The notes beneath the pieces were generated by a model, which was not told where the DNA came from, did no database searches, and worked only from the letters and a program-made list of their open reading frames with translations. Shown piece after piece: positions 1 through 10,574 of a stretch of DNA of 27,741 nucleotides. The number at the start of each line of letters is the position of its first letter. Position 1 is the first letter of the stretch. The translations under genes and the position numbers were made by a program. Source of the stretch: Pelargonium cotyledonis (taxonomy: Eukaryota; Streptophyta; Magnoliopsida; Geraniales; Geraniaceae); assembly GCA_036897625.1 (NCBI GenBank), contig JAYMTA010000500.1, positions 1 to 27,741 of the forward strand. Direction: 5' to 3'.

Positions 1-422
1 ATTTAATTTAAATTTGTTTAACAATATATGCAATGTTTGTTATCATCAAAACACATAGTGTTATCAATTAACAAAAGTCCTTAAAGAAATAGAGAATGTC
101 ATTAGATTAAAAATGGGTATAAAGGCTGAACGAGGGCCGACTTATGTCAGGCGCACGAGGGTGCCTAACCTCTTCCCTCGAGCGTACCCAATCACTTACC
201 CAATCTCTGGTAAAATGATTGTTTATGCATCTTATTTTTGAAAATAAAAATGTGTGACCAATTTTGGTTCCTGGACCTTAAATCGGGTGGTGACTCTAGA
301 TGTATGTATATAGGCGGTCCAATGCCACACCATTCGATTTCAATTAAGGTCGGGATCCCAGCGATCCCGACGGGCCTATCCTGAACGCCTCTGCGCGGTG
401 ATGCGGGCCCGGTGTCCTTACA
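1..422 (+). repeat. 3' part of the 5' LTR of a Ty3/gypsy (Ogre/Tat-like) retrotransposon
   Basis: This stretch ends in CA at 421-422, just before a primer-binding site, as an LTR does. The text around 130-200 (a GC-rich block reading GCACGAGGGTGCCTAACC, then CTTCCCTCG) and around 350-420 is of the kind I associate with LTRs of the Ogre/Tat group of plant Ty3/gypsy elements. The LTR start lies before the window, so its full length and identity to a partner LTR cannot be judged. No partner LTR of this element is seen further right. Confidence 0.6.
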
Positions 423-423
423 G

Positions 424-441
424 TGGTGACTCTGCTGGGGA
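424..441 (+). other. Primer-binding site of the gypsy element
   Basis: The motif TGGTGACTCTGCTGGGGA starts one base after the presumed LTR end (CA at 421-422). Motifs of this form follow the 5' LTR in Ogre/Tat elements, where from memory the primer is assigned to a tRNA-Arg; I cannot verify the tRNA here. Position and form together are the evidence. Confidence 0.65.
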
Positions 442-1749
442 AAAGGATTAACCTCAGAGCCTTTATACCATTTTTAGCCGTATTAAATTTGTTGGTTCAA
501 AATGCACACACTGAGCACAAACTTACCACAACCCCGAGTAGGAGGGAACGATGACCATGTCTTTCCACTCGATTGCTTGGTTCATTTAACCTGCCTTACT
601 AGCTCATACCAGTAGTCTGTATATGTTGGATCATGACCTACTCGACATGGTCTCATATCATGGATTGCGTAAGGTGATTGAATGAATCTGTGATTAGACG
701 TATCCACAACCTTTATGACCACCGGGTACTTCATGAGATTGTATCACTTCTGTATGGGTTACCTCTTTGAAGTTGGAGACCTTGATCGTCCTACACATAG
801 AAAAACCATAAGTGGATGTCCTTAGCGCGGTCCTCATATGCATTTGATTGTGTTGTGTTGTGCATCATTTTTGGGGTGGGAGTGTGATGCATATGAGAGG
901 CATGGTCGCTTCTTTTACTCCCGTAAATTGATTCTCTTTGTCCAAACTCGGAATGTGTTTTCAAAAAAAAATGAAAAATGAATAAAATAAGAATAGACAC
1001 ATTTCAAACTTTGGACAATTTCGATCCATTTTTGTGGAACATTGATTGTGATACCATCACAAGTTTTTGTCAAGAAATTCGGGATTGTGGGATTTTGGAA
1101 AAGAGAAAAGAACTCGACCTTTGAAAAGTTGATTCTGAAAAATGTTCATCTTGAAAACTTTTTGGTTCAAACAAAACAAATACTCTTCGAAACTTTGAAA
1201 ATAAGCAAAGTCCCTTCTTGATTCAAAGATTTGGAAAAAATATTTTGATTCCTTTGGATATGGGAAGTCCTTAAATCATTTTCATAAAAAAAATTACTTT
1301 TTATAAAACCAAATTTTTGATCAAGCTGCTGGAAAATTGCAAATTTGGTCCCTGACTTTGAGGAAATTTCATTGTTTTTGAAAAAATCTTTTGAGAGGGT
1401 TCAATCTCGGGAGACTTTGATCTAAAAGATGTTGTTCATTTGGAATGAGTGTTGAATTGCTGGAACTTTTGGATTCTCCAAAAGAATTTTTTTAGAACTC
1501 TTACAAAATGGATTTTCAAAATCAAAAGTATACAAGCTCAGAAACAAAAAAATGATTTTGTGAAATGGAATATCCCAAGTTCAAATCTTGACACAATTTG
1601 GTGATAGTTGATCAATTAGAGATGATCGGTGTAAGGACGTTAAGGCATACACCCAAAAAGAGTCTTAATCCTTGTATGTTTTCATTTTTTGTACATATCA
1701 GCCATGTAATTCCCTTGTAAATACCTATTTCAGGTAGTTTAGGTAGCCT
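442..1749 (+). other. Untranslated leader of the gypsy element, no gene seen
   Basis: About 1.3 kb of AT-rich sequence between the primer-binding site and the first gag-like reading frame. Long leaders are usual in Ogre/Tat elements, some of which carry an extra ORF before gag; no such ORF survives here. A minus-strand frame at 791-1000 is low-complexity and not gene-like. Around 837-897 a short inverted pair (CATATGCAT and ATGCATATG) is visible. Confidence 0.5.
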
Positions 1750-2791
1750 GTGGTCGTTTGGGTCACACTAGAGGAAAGTTCAACTGAAGAAGAGTATAGT
1801 AGTTCTGTGATTTCAAGTGGTTACGGGGGCAAAGACTCTGATCCCGATTACGTTCCTAGCAGTTGTCCTAGTTCCGATAGTGCAAAAGACGCCTCAGTTC
1901 TAGCAGCAGAGTGTGAATTCCAAGTTGTACAATCTGGGAGGGTAGCTATATTCTACAATTCATCAACGATAAGCTTTATCGAAAAAGTTGTGATGGACGC
2001 GTTAGAAACCAGTGCCGAGCCCACACTGAGGGACATAATGATTGCTCTGCTTGAAATGAAAATGAATTCTAAGGCTTTGGAAGACCGAGTCGCCCGTATG
2101 GAAGTGACCTAGGGAAAGAAGGTTATGGGCGTCGAAGGAGGTTATGATGCCCGGGAGTTCTTTTTCGGGATGGACAAAGAAGACCCGGTTGACTCTCTTG
2201 CAAAGAAAGAAAAAAGCTCTAGCGGTAGAAGCATCTGCCCCTACAGTCAAAATTGAAGTTGTGGTGAAGAGAATGGACAAGATGCAAGAACTGATCAAGA
2301 AGACTCAAGGTGCCAAGAATCACATGTTAGACCTGGAAGATCTGTGCCCATTCCCATAAGTGAAACTGACAAACGGTTTCAAAATGCCCAAAATGGACCC
2401 GTTCGACGGAATCGGGAACTCCCATCACCATCTAAGGCACTAAGCTGGAATCATGCGGCCTCTTGGCCTTTCAGCTGAATCGATAACTTTGCTATTCTAC
2501 CATTCCCTCAAGGATGCAGCACTAAAGAGGTACTTATCACAAGAACCAGCACAGATGAAAGACTGGGAGACGATGGCTAGAGAATTTGTGCGCCAATACA
2601 GCTATAACTTAGAAGCCGAGATCACTGTTCAAGACTTGGAATTGATGAAGCAAATGTCGAATGAAACTTTCGTTGACTTTGTTTCCCGACTGAGGGGAAA
2701 GATTGCTTTGATATCGTCTAGGCCTACTGAAAAGGAGCAGTTGCGGTTGATAATCAAAAACCTTCAACCATGTTACTACAACAACATGTTT
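1750..2791 (+). pseudogene. Broken gag of a Ty3/gypsy Ogre/Tat-like element, truncated
   Basis: Gag is the retroelement capsid polyprotein. Three open pieces follow one another: 1750-2112, 2144-2359 and 2453 to about 2791. The last two share a frame and are split by stop codons at 2357-2359 (TAA) and 2441-2443 (TAA, where this family usually has a sense codon). The middle piece ends in LCPFP and the last begins MRPLGL. It then shows the retrotransposon-gag signature W-x5-FVRQY followed by YN, and later the spacing SEKEQLRL-like to NLQP. These are typical of the gag family Pfam PF03732. The frame open to 2824 is chimeric: its last eleven or so codons come from the copia arm that starts at about 2792. 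No protease, polymerase or integrase of this element follows, and its missing part does not reappear to the right of the copia complex. Dead relic; family placement is by residue pattern only. Confidence 0.75.
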
Positions 2792-2971
2792 GCAAGGTTT
2801 GATAGCAAAGATGATTTTCATTGAATTTGATTATGAGTATAAATACATGTATTATGAAAAAAGAAATCAGAACTAGTAACAAAAGATAACAAACTACACC
2901 AACAATTTGAGTGTTTAAAAATTAGATGGTGTTAGCTGTCAGCTTAGGACTTGGTCTTTGGTGTATCTTCA
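2792..2971. repeat. Left terminal arm of the outer copia complex, inverted relative to 13250-13419
   Basis: Read on the minus strand, this segment matches the right arm at 13250-13419 almost throughout. Both begin TGAAGATACAC and contain CTAAGCTGACAGCTAACA, a TATTTATACTCATAATCA block and an end near TTTGCTATCAAACCTTGC (TTTGCTGTCAAACCTTGC on the right). By hand the arms align over about 170-180 bp with scattered changes and a few small indels. The plus-strand end GTATCTTCA (2963-2971) directly abuts a degraded copia primer site. An ordinary 5' LTR would be a direct repeat of the 3' LTR; this one is inverted. Confidence 0.75.
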
Positions 2972-3046
2972 GTTATTAGAACATAAAACTTCAACTCCAA
3001 CAATCGCTATCAAACATTCTTCCAATTATTGATGTGGATCTAAGTT
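2924..3046 (+). repeat. Direct repeat copy A: arm end plus copia leader
   Basis: This 123-bp block recurs at 3769-3892. My hand alignment finds five substitutions and one single-base indel. It contains the last 42 bp of the left arm (TGTTAG... to CTTCA), the degraded primer site and about 75 bp of leader ending at GGATCTAAGTT. After that, copy A runs into unrelated sequence, while copy B runs into the gag start codon. Confidence 0.85.
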
Positions 3047-3768
3047 GCTCGATTTACGCAACCTAGGACAACAACGCAAATTATTACACTAAAACTCGTT
3101 AATCTACATAATTCACTCTAAGGTAGTGTTTGCATTAAGATTTTGGGATAAACGTATTTTTGGTACCCAAATTTTGGCTGTATACCCAATTTGATATCTT
3201 AACTTTTATTGTACCCAATTTAGTACCCAGACTATTATTTTATACCCAATTGAGTGCCTACACTTTTATTTTATATATACTCATTGTGATGTCTGTCGTT
3301 ACCTCCCATCAATTTGGCCATTAAGTGGCGCTGACGTGGACATTTCTTTGACATGGACGCTAACGTGGGTGCTGACGTGGATGCTGACGTGGACGCTTGG
3401 CTGTTGTGGTATAATTTTTTTGATGATTGGCTTCTGAGTTGGATAAATTTTGATGATGTGGGTACATATATTTGATGACTTGGAAATTAAAAAAAAAACA
3501 AAAACAAAATAAAACATAACCCTCTCACTCTCACTCTCACCCATCTTCTCTCTCTCTACACACTAACATGTCCACGACCGCCGCACAGAGCATATGTTCT
3601 CTCTCTCTGCAATCTCGAGCTCGTCATCGACGGCGAGAGAGAGAGACTGGTCCCAATCTGCTCGCTGGAGACCACAACAATGGCGGTCTGCTCGTCTCCC
3701 TCCCTCCTCCAACCTCGACGGTGAGATTCCAGATATGCTCCTCCGGCGTCGGCAGCGCAACCTCGATC
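3047..3768. other. 722-bp segment held between two copies of the copia leader; origin unknown
   Basis: The left half has three degenerate copies of a motif around TACCCAATTTG (about 3150-3270). It then has 12-bp units GCTGACGTGGAY at 3330-3341 and 3359-3394. Both styles are common in plant DNA-transposon-like repeats, perhaps Mutator-like, but I see no clear terminal inverted repeats. The right half (about 3500-3768) changes character: pyrimidine-rich runs of CTCTCAC and TCTCTCTC, then GC-richer sequence with short open frames on both strands, as in a plant 5' UTR or first exon. No known protein is recognisable. It could be a DNA element carrying a captured gene fragment. Confidence 0.45.
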
Positions 3769-3892
3769 AGATGGTGTTAGCTGTCAGCTAAGGACTTAGT
3801 TTTTGGTGTATCTTCAGTTATTAGAACATAAAACTCCAACTCCAAGAATCGCTATCAAACATTCTTCCCAATTATTGATGTGGATCTAAGTT
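3769..3892 (+). repeat. Direct repeat copy B: arm end plus copia leader
   Basis: Second copy of the block at 2924-3046, about 95-96 % identical by hand count. Here the leader is followed six bases later by the outer copia gag start codon at 3899, so this copy is the one in original context. GTTATTAGAAC at 3817-3827 looks like a decayed initiator-Met-tRNA primer site: compared with GGTATCAGAGC it has three differences, two of them C-to-T and G-to-A changes as expected after cytosine methylation. Confidence 0.8.
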
Positions 3893-3898
3893 CATACA

Positions 3899-5814
3899 AT
3901 GTCAACCGTGAACATATCCCAAATTCCCATTAACTCATAATCCGAATTGATCCAATTTAATCTCGCCTCGCAGCTTCCACTCAAACTGACATGAAGTCAT
4001 AACTTTGCAACAAGGAAATTGCAAATCTAGACTATCGGGTTTGGTTTTGACAAGACTAACTAATACAAAATTCCTTAATGGCATCTGTTGATGCTCCAAT
4101 CGCCTCTCAAGTTGCTACTACAGCTACATCATAAAAGGCTTGGGACCCGCTTCATATGTTCTTTGCCAACAAGTCACAAACTCGAATCTTCAGCTTACGA
4201 GACATACAAATTTCAAGAGATTCAAAGTCTATAGTTGAATACATCTGCAAGACAAGACGATTTCAAATGAACTTGCAACCGCGGGATCCTCAATCTCGAA
4301 TGAGGAACTGATTGTCAAATTCTTAGTGACCTAGGTCCTGAACACCAAGAAATCTCTATAGCTATACATGCCCGAGACTCTCCCATTGCGTATGAAGAGC
4401 TTTATGACAAGCTCATTGACCATGAAGTTTTCCTCAAACATGAGGAACTCAAAAAGTGCAGCACAAATATCACAAAACCGGTTGCTCAAAGAAGCAGCCC
4501 ATCAATCTTGGCCAATTGCACCAACAAAAGATGGAACACTTCTTCAACACCATGGCGACAACAACAAACTCAAAAGATTCAATCTCCCTTCCACACGAAT
4601 CCCTCTTAGCAATGGTGTCCATTCCATTCAAACATTCTTTCATCTCGTGTGCAATGTCAGCTATGTGAGAAATTCAGGCACACTACCCGCGTTTGTCGGT
4701 CTGGCTCACAAAATCATTTGGAAGCCAAGGAAAATTTTGTCAGAAAATCAACCATGGATCTTGAACACATCATCATGTCACTTTATACTCCAGAAATCTT
4801 CAGCAGTCACGAGATTATACCGGAGTTGAGGAGATTTCAATGGGTGATGGTAATCAAATTTCTATTCTTAAAACTGGTCTTTCTCAATTACGTCCCTCTA
4901 GTTTCGATTTCATGCCGCATAATACGCTTTGTGCTCCTGGTAGTAAAAGAAATTTAATCTTTGTTTCTCAATTTTGTAGAGACAATCTAACCTCAATTGA
5001 ATTTTTTTTTTCCAAACTTCTTGTTAAGGATCTGAGTACGGGAGCTCCATTGGTATGTGGCCGGAGTAAAGATAATCTCTATGAGTGGTCGAGTGGACTT
5101 TTCATATCCCCAACCTGCAACAAAAGTCTTTTCACCCATCACCCGTCTACGAGCTTATGACACCAATGATTGAGTCACCCCAATTTGCGCATTTTTAAAC
5201 TTATTCTTAATGATTTCAATTTATCTTATTCCAAGTATGAACCTTTCAATGTTTGTAATTTCTGCAATTGTAATATTACTCATCAGTTATCTTTCTCCAC
5301 AAATTTCATGTTCAGTAACAAATCATATTTAGTGATTTATGGGGACCATCCCCGATTTTGTCTCTTGATAAAAAGCATTATTATGTTATTTTTGTTGACC
5401 AATATACAAAATATATTTGTTTATATACAAGAACAAAAGTGAGGTTCAATCAATTTTATTAAAAAAAATCATCCTTTGATTGAAAACTATTTTGATGCTA
5501 AAATTTTGTCTTTTACATTGATAGTGGTGGTGAATATGAAGGGTTAATATCATATCTTGCATCAAAAAGAATAGAACATCTTGTTTCTTCTCTATACACT
5601 CCTCAAAGAGTTGCCATAGCTGAAAGACACCACATACATATCATAGAAACAACCAAAACACTTCTACATTAAGCTTCAATGCCATCAAACTTTTGAACAT
5701 TTGCTTGTCAATAAGCTGCCTACCTCATAAATAGGTTTCCCTCTCCAAATTTACAAAATATATCCTCAAATCACTTGTTATTCGGAGACATATCAAATTA
5801 CCACGCCTAGAAAA
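3899..5814 (+). pseudogene. Outer Ty1/copia gag-pol, 5' half (gag, protease, first part of integrase), decayed
   Basis: The reading starts at ATG 3899 and hits a stop within 14 codons; many stops and frameshifts follow, so this is a relic. Pieces in order are as follows. The copia-type gag has a LASQLPLKLT-like opening. A zinc knuckle of form C-x2-C-x4-H-x4-C lies at 4655-4696. A retropepsin-like region begins near 4755; the codon at 4764-4766 that should give the catalytic Asp is AAC (Asn). A GAG-pre-integrase segment lies at about 4840-5310. An integrase core lies at about 5311-5814, ending mid-domain. At 5814 the frame is interrupted by the inner copia element and continues in step at 10922 or the next bases. 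The style is RE1/Retrofit-like copia, a tentative placement. No function is expected. Confidence 0.85.
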
Positions 5815-6166
5815 TGATAAGTAAATTTAATATTTACTTAATTCCAAATTGTGTATTTGGACATGATTAGGTGGTTACTTTTACTTATTGTCTTGAAAAG
5901 AAATGATGGTAGTGTTTTGTGTTTATTGTCTTGAAAGCTACCTTGTACTAAACTTGTAAATAGGACTCCTAGTCTTCATTTCTCTGTAATTTTTCTCTTT
6001 TACAGAATGTTCTTTAACACTTTCATCATGAGGAGAGTTTTGTTGGCTTGTTGTATCTTAGGGTGAATTAACACTCTAAAGATAGTGTTGTAAACACGCC
6101 TCAAGCCTATATATATTTGTTACTTAAATAATATTTCTGTCTTCTTGTATCTTTATATTTCTAACA
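5815..6166 (+). repeat. 5' LTR of the inner copia
   Basis: Spans TGATAAG to CTAACA, 352 bp. Alignment by eye to 10575-10921 gives about 26 substitutions and two or three small indels (about 92 % identity). The sequence just after it (ATTTAAGAGTG) does not resemble the usual initiator-Met primer site TGGTATCAGAGC, so the primer site is lost or heavily mutated. A pyrimidine-rich TTTTTCTCTTTTACAG block lies mid-LTR in both copies. Confidence 0.9.
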
Positions 6167-6184
6167 ATTTAAGAGTGTTAATTT

Positions 6185-7258
6185 ATGGAGGTGGAAATGA
6201 ACACATCAATGACTTGCGCTATCGAAGTCTTCAACAATCAAGCACTTTCAGACTCAATCGTTTTGATGGCATCAATTTCACAAGATGGAAGGACAAAATG
6301 TGTTGGATCCCAACCTGCCTATCATTCCTGAGGCGAAAGATGACGAACTCGATGAAGTCAAAGCGGAAAGGAAAAAACGCGAAGAAGATGAATTAGTGTG
6401 CTGAGGACATATTTTGAATTCTCTCATTGATCGGCTTTATGATCTATACTCAACTCTGAAGTAACCAAAAGAAGTATGGATTGCTCTCGAGACCAAATAT
6501 CAAAATGAGAAGAAAAGTACAAATAATTTTTTAGCAATGAAATACTTTGAATTTAAGTTTGCTGAAAATGTGCCTATCATGGATCAAGTGCATAAATTGC
6601 AAATTTTAGTTTCCAAACTAAGTGATTTGGAAATAAAAGTCCAAATAGGTGATATTTTTTCAAAACTCCCACCTTCTTGGAATGAATATAGGAAGAAAAT
6701 TTTGCACTCTCCAGAAAATTTTTCCATTGAGGAATTCCAAACACATTTACAAATAGAAGCTGAAAATAGAACCCATGATTCCCTGATTCTTGGTCAAAAT
6801 GATAATTCTAATGTGAATTTTGTGAGCAATGACCGAAATAAATTCAAAGCAAAAAGGAAGGATTTCAAGAAAAATTCAAAGAAAAACAGGGTATGCTATT
6901 ATTGTAAGAAAAAGTGGCACTATATTAAGGAATGCAGATTCAAGAATGTTGCTGGCACATCCAACAGTGCAAATATTCTTAAAACAGATCTTGTAACCAT
7001 GGTGACTGAACACAATATGGCCAATGCTGTAATCAAAACTCAAAAATGGTTTCTTGATTCCGGTGCAACCGTGCATGTATGCAACAACAAAGAAAGCTTC
7101 AAAAAATATGAAGAGTTGGATGTACTGGACACAGTTCTAATGGGGAACCAAGATTCAGCAAAGGTGCAAGGCAAAGGAATTGTTGAACTGCAATTCACTT
7201 ATGGGCAGAAACTAACTTTATTGAATGTATTTCATGTTCCTGGGATTAGGAAAACTTA
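6185..7258 (+). pseudogene. Inner copia gag and protease, with stops
   Basis: Several ATGs are possible, 6185 being the first after the LTR. A frame open from 6145 to 6396 carries the typical copia gag pattern FDGINF followed by RWKDKM. Stops then appear (a TGA near 6402 and a TAA near 6462), after which a 240-codon frame runs from 6537 to 7259. That frame holds the second half of the UBN2-type gag domain and a basic linker. It then has a zinc knuckle C-x2-C-x4-H-x4-C (about 6893-6934) and the protease motif FLDSGAT at about 7051-7071. The catalytic Asp is kept, unlike in the outer element. The frame stops at 7257-7259 before the pre-integrase part. Confidence 0.85.
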
Positions 7259-7270
7259 GTTTCTGCAAGT

Positions 7271-8143
7271 TTGTTGTGTAAGAAAGGTTTCAAAGTAGTT
7301 ATGGAATCTGATAAAATTATTGTATCTAAGAATGGCCTATTTGTTGGCAAAGGATATGCTAATGATGACCTGTTCAAATTTAGCATTAATAAAATGAACT
7401 ATGCTTCTACTTATATAAGTGTGTCTTCTTCTTTATGGCATGCTAGACTAGGACATCTTATTTTTAATGCTATGAAATATATGTTTAAACACAATTTAAT
7501 TTCTTATCAGCATGATCATAATGATAAATGTGAAATTTGTGTTCTGACAAAAATGACTAAAAAAACCTTTTCATAGTGTTGAAAGAAATTCAGAATTACT
7601 AGAGTTGATTCATTGATTTGTGTGAATTAAATGGTGTTCTAACTAGGGGTGGTAAAAGGTATTTTATAACCTTTATTGATGATTGCTTTAGATACTTATA
7701 TGTATATTTGTTAAGAAACAAAGATGAAGCATTCTCAAAATTTAAGGAATATAAATCCCTAGTTGAAAATAAAAAGAATAAGAAAATTAAAATTCTTTGT
7801 AGTGATAGAGGAGAGGTGAGTATTTTTCTATGGATTTTGATGCATTTTGTTAAATTCATGGCATTATACATCAAAAATTTGCACCTTACACTCCACAACA
7901 AATGGTTTGGTCCGAAAAAAAAATAGAATTCTTGTTGATATGGTGAATGCTATGATTATGAATGCAAATTTACCTTTTAATTTGCGGGGGAAAGCATTAC
8001 TTACTGCATGTCATATAATCAATAGAGTGTCTTCATGGAAAACACAAATCTCACCATATGAAGTTTGGAATAAAAGAAAGCTAAACTTTAACTATTTTAA
8101 AGTGTGGGGGTCTATTGTTTTTTATAAAGTTTCCGATCCTTAA
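7271..8143 (+). pseudogene. Inner copia integrase region, broken
   Basis: The frame 7271-7576 has the GAG-pre-integrase zinc site: LWHARLGHL with His, then C-x2-C near 7530-7540. The frame 7618-7926 holds the start of the integrase core (FIDDCFRY, with one catalytic Asp). The expected second Asp region reads CSDRGE. A frameshift near 7900 moves the core into the frame 7847-8143, which has INRVSSW and the SPYEVW motif. The gap 7577-7617 is also out of frame. The third catalytic acid (Glu of the DDE triad) lies in the damaged part and I could not confirm it. Confidence 0.8.
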
Positions 8144-8152
8144 AGAACAAAG

Positions 8153-9545
8153 TTGGGGCCTAGAGGACGTAAAAGCATATTTGTAGGATATGCACAAAAC
8201 TCTAAAGCTTATAGGCTTTTAGACCTTGAATCTAATGTGATTGTAGAATCTATTCATGTTGAATTTTTTGAAAATAAATTCAATTCTGAGTTTGTGCAGA
8301 ATCCTAAAGTGTTCATTGATTCACAAAGAAATACATATTCACAACCAATAATTGTGGAACAACCACAAAGCTCTATTTCACTAGACCATGAAACACTATG
8401 TGATGATGTCTTAGTTCCCATAAGAAAGAGCCAACGAGTAAGAAAAGAAAAATCATTTGAACCTGATTTTATTTTTACTCAATCAATTTTCTTCTTAGTT
8501 GAAGGAGATAGAGGCAATGTTATTAGCAAAATTTCTATTGTCTTGAATGTTGATAATGACCTAATGAATTTTAGTGAAGCTATGGCCTTTAGAGATGCAA
8601 CCTTTTGGAAAGAAGCTGTAAATGATGAAATGGAGTCTATAATGTCCAATAATACTTGGGTATTAGCAGACTTGCCATATGGGTCTAAACGAATTGGTTG
8701 CAAATGGGTGTTTAGAAATAAATACAATACTAATGGTTCAATTCAAACCTTTAAGGCACGATTAGTTGCTAAAGGTTTTTCTCAAAGAGAAAGAATTGAT
8801 AATTTTTGATACATATGCACCCGTTGCAAGAATTTTTTCTATTCGAATGCTTTTTGCATTAGCCTCAATATACAAGTTACACATACATCAAATGGATGTG
8901 AAAACTGCATTTTTAAATAGCAGTTTAAAAGAGAAAGTATACATGAAACAACCCGAAGGGTTTATACTTCCTGGAAATGAAACTAAAGTTTATAAACTAG
9001 TGAAATCTCTATATGGCCTTAATCAAGCGCCTAAGGAATGTCATGCAAAATTTGATTCTGTTATTTTGTCACATGGCTTTAGACACAACTCTTCTGATAA
9101 GTGCATTTGTATGAAAAACACTAATGCATATGGAGTAATAGTACGTCTCTATGTAGATGATATGCTCAATTTCAGTAATGATATTAATGGTATCAATGAA
9201 ACCAAAAGTATCTTAGCTTCACAATTTAAGATGAAAGATCTTAATGAAGTTGATACTATTCTTGGAATTAAGGTTGAAAAACATGATAAAGGATATTCCT
9301 TGAATCAATCTCATTTTATTGACAAAGTGATTAATAAGTTTAATCATCTTGAAATCAGGGAAACTAGTACTCCATATGATCCTAGTGTGAAACTTACAGA
9401 AGATTGTGCAAGGCCAGTTGCTCAATTAGAATATGCAAGTGCTATAGGAAGCTTAATGTATGCAATACATTGTACAAGGCCAGATATTGCATATGCTGTG
9501 TGCAAAATGCCAAGATATACAAGTAAACCTAGTAGTAATCATTGA
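8153..9545 (+). pseudogene. Inner copia reverse transcriptase, one frameshift
   Basis: Two long frames overlap at 8766-8809. The first (8153-8809) has the integrase C-terminal part and the start of the RT domain (NTWVLADLP, CKWVFR, KARLVAKGF). The second (8766-9545) continues with DTYAPVARI, MDVKTAFLN, KSLYGLNQAPK and the catalytic YVDD at 9150-9161, then RPDIAYAV. The shift falls in a T-run near 8803-8809 and is explained by one extra T. The frame stops at 9543-9545 before the RNase H domain. Apart from that shift the RT is nearly open. Confidence 0.88.
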
Positions 9546-10078
9546 AAAGCAATTAGTAGAATTATTGGTTATCTGAAAAGAACTGTTAATTTGAAATTAA
9601 CTTATTCAGATTAACTTGCAGTACTAGAATGTTATTTGGATGCAAGTTGGATTACAAGTGCTAGTGATAATAAATCTACTTCAGGATGGATTTTTACACT
9701 TGTAGGAGGTGGGCCTCAAAGAAACAAACTTGCATCACTCACTCAACAATGGAGTCAGAATTCATAGTTTTGGTTGCAACATGAAAGAAAGCAGGGTGGT
9801 TGAGAAATCTAATATTAAAGATAATGTTTTGGCCAAAAGTTATGCCACCTATTTCCATACACTGTGATAGCTAAGCTGCAATGTCTAAAGCTTATAGTAC
9901 CATTTATAATGGAAATTCTACACACATAAGCTTAAGACATGAATATCTTAGAGAATTGATAACAAATGGAGTTATTACTATTGTGTATGTGAAATCTGTT
10001 GACAATTTAGCTGGTCCTCTTACAAAACCATTATCAAGAGACATGGTGAATAGGACAAGTGCAATGGGCCTTATTTAA
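9546..10078 (+). pseudogene. Inner copia RNase H domain, badly broken
   Basis: Fragments in several frames: a YLKRT-like link near 9570, a DASW motif near 9640 (expected DADW), STSGW near 9680, and a last open piece 9881-10078. That piece has the tail pattern of copia RNase H (AGPLTKPLS). Multiple stops lie between 9600 and 9880. Assigned by its place after the RT and by these short motifs. Confidence 0.7.
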
Positions 10079-10574
10079 ACCCTAAAGACTCCAGTAATGG
10101 TAAACCAACCATGACATACCAAAAGTATAACTCATGGTTCAATGGGTAACAACAAGTTATTGTCAAATGTGTCTTAGATAGCACTAAATTTAATAGTGCT
10201 CCATTCATAATAAATAATTTAGTGCTTACTGTTACGGTAAAGGTTGTTCAAGTTATAATGGAGTTAGTAGGTAAAAGTCTAATGTAACAGGGACTTATGA
10301 AGTACCTCCACCTATATGAATTCATGAATGAGGGATTAGCACATGGCCATAAAAGTGCTAAAGCGGTTATAAACCTCTCGGTGAAAGTAGGATATGTATT
10401 TTGTGTTTGGATTTTTCGGTTCTAATAAAAGAAGTTGAAGTTCAATCTTCGAACACTTCTACTTCATTAGAACTTCAAAGTACTTGGATTAATTAAAGGT
10501 TCAAATCGAGAGATACCTTTATGTATGCAAAAAATACATCGGGTGAAAGTATATTATTAAATTTAGTGGGGGAT
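10079..10574 (+). other. 3' non-coding region and polypurine tract of the inner copia
   Basis: About 500 bp without an open frame between the end of pol and the 3' LTR. The polypurine tract AGTGGGGGA (10565-10573) directly precedes the LTR start at 10575, as needed for plus-strand DNA priming. A palindromic stretch around 10425-10480 (AGTTGAAGTTC and mirror-like CTTCAAAGTACTT) is visible but unassigned. Confidence 0.7.

Noticed and set aside
791..1000. Minus-strand 69-codon frame in the gypsy leader
   Set aside because: Low-complexity sequence in a non-coding retroelement leader, antisense to the element; no recognisable motif.
3299..3544. Minus-strand frame of 81 codons with a repeated His-Val pattern
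   Set aside because: It only translates the 12-bp GCTGACGTGGAY repeats and a pyrimidine run; no protein-like composition or splice context.
2932..3892. A TRIM (mini LTR element) with 123-bp LTRs around a 722-bp core
   Set aside because: The repeats do not end in CA, copy B runs directly into the outer copia leader and gag, and no primer site or polypurine tract is placed correctly for the 722-bp core.
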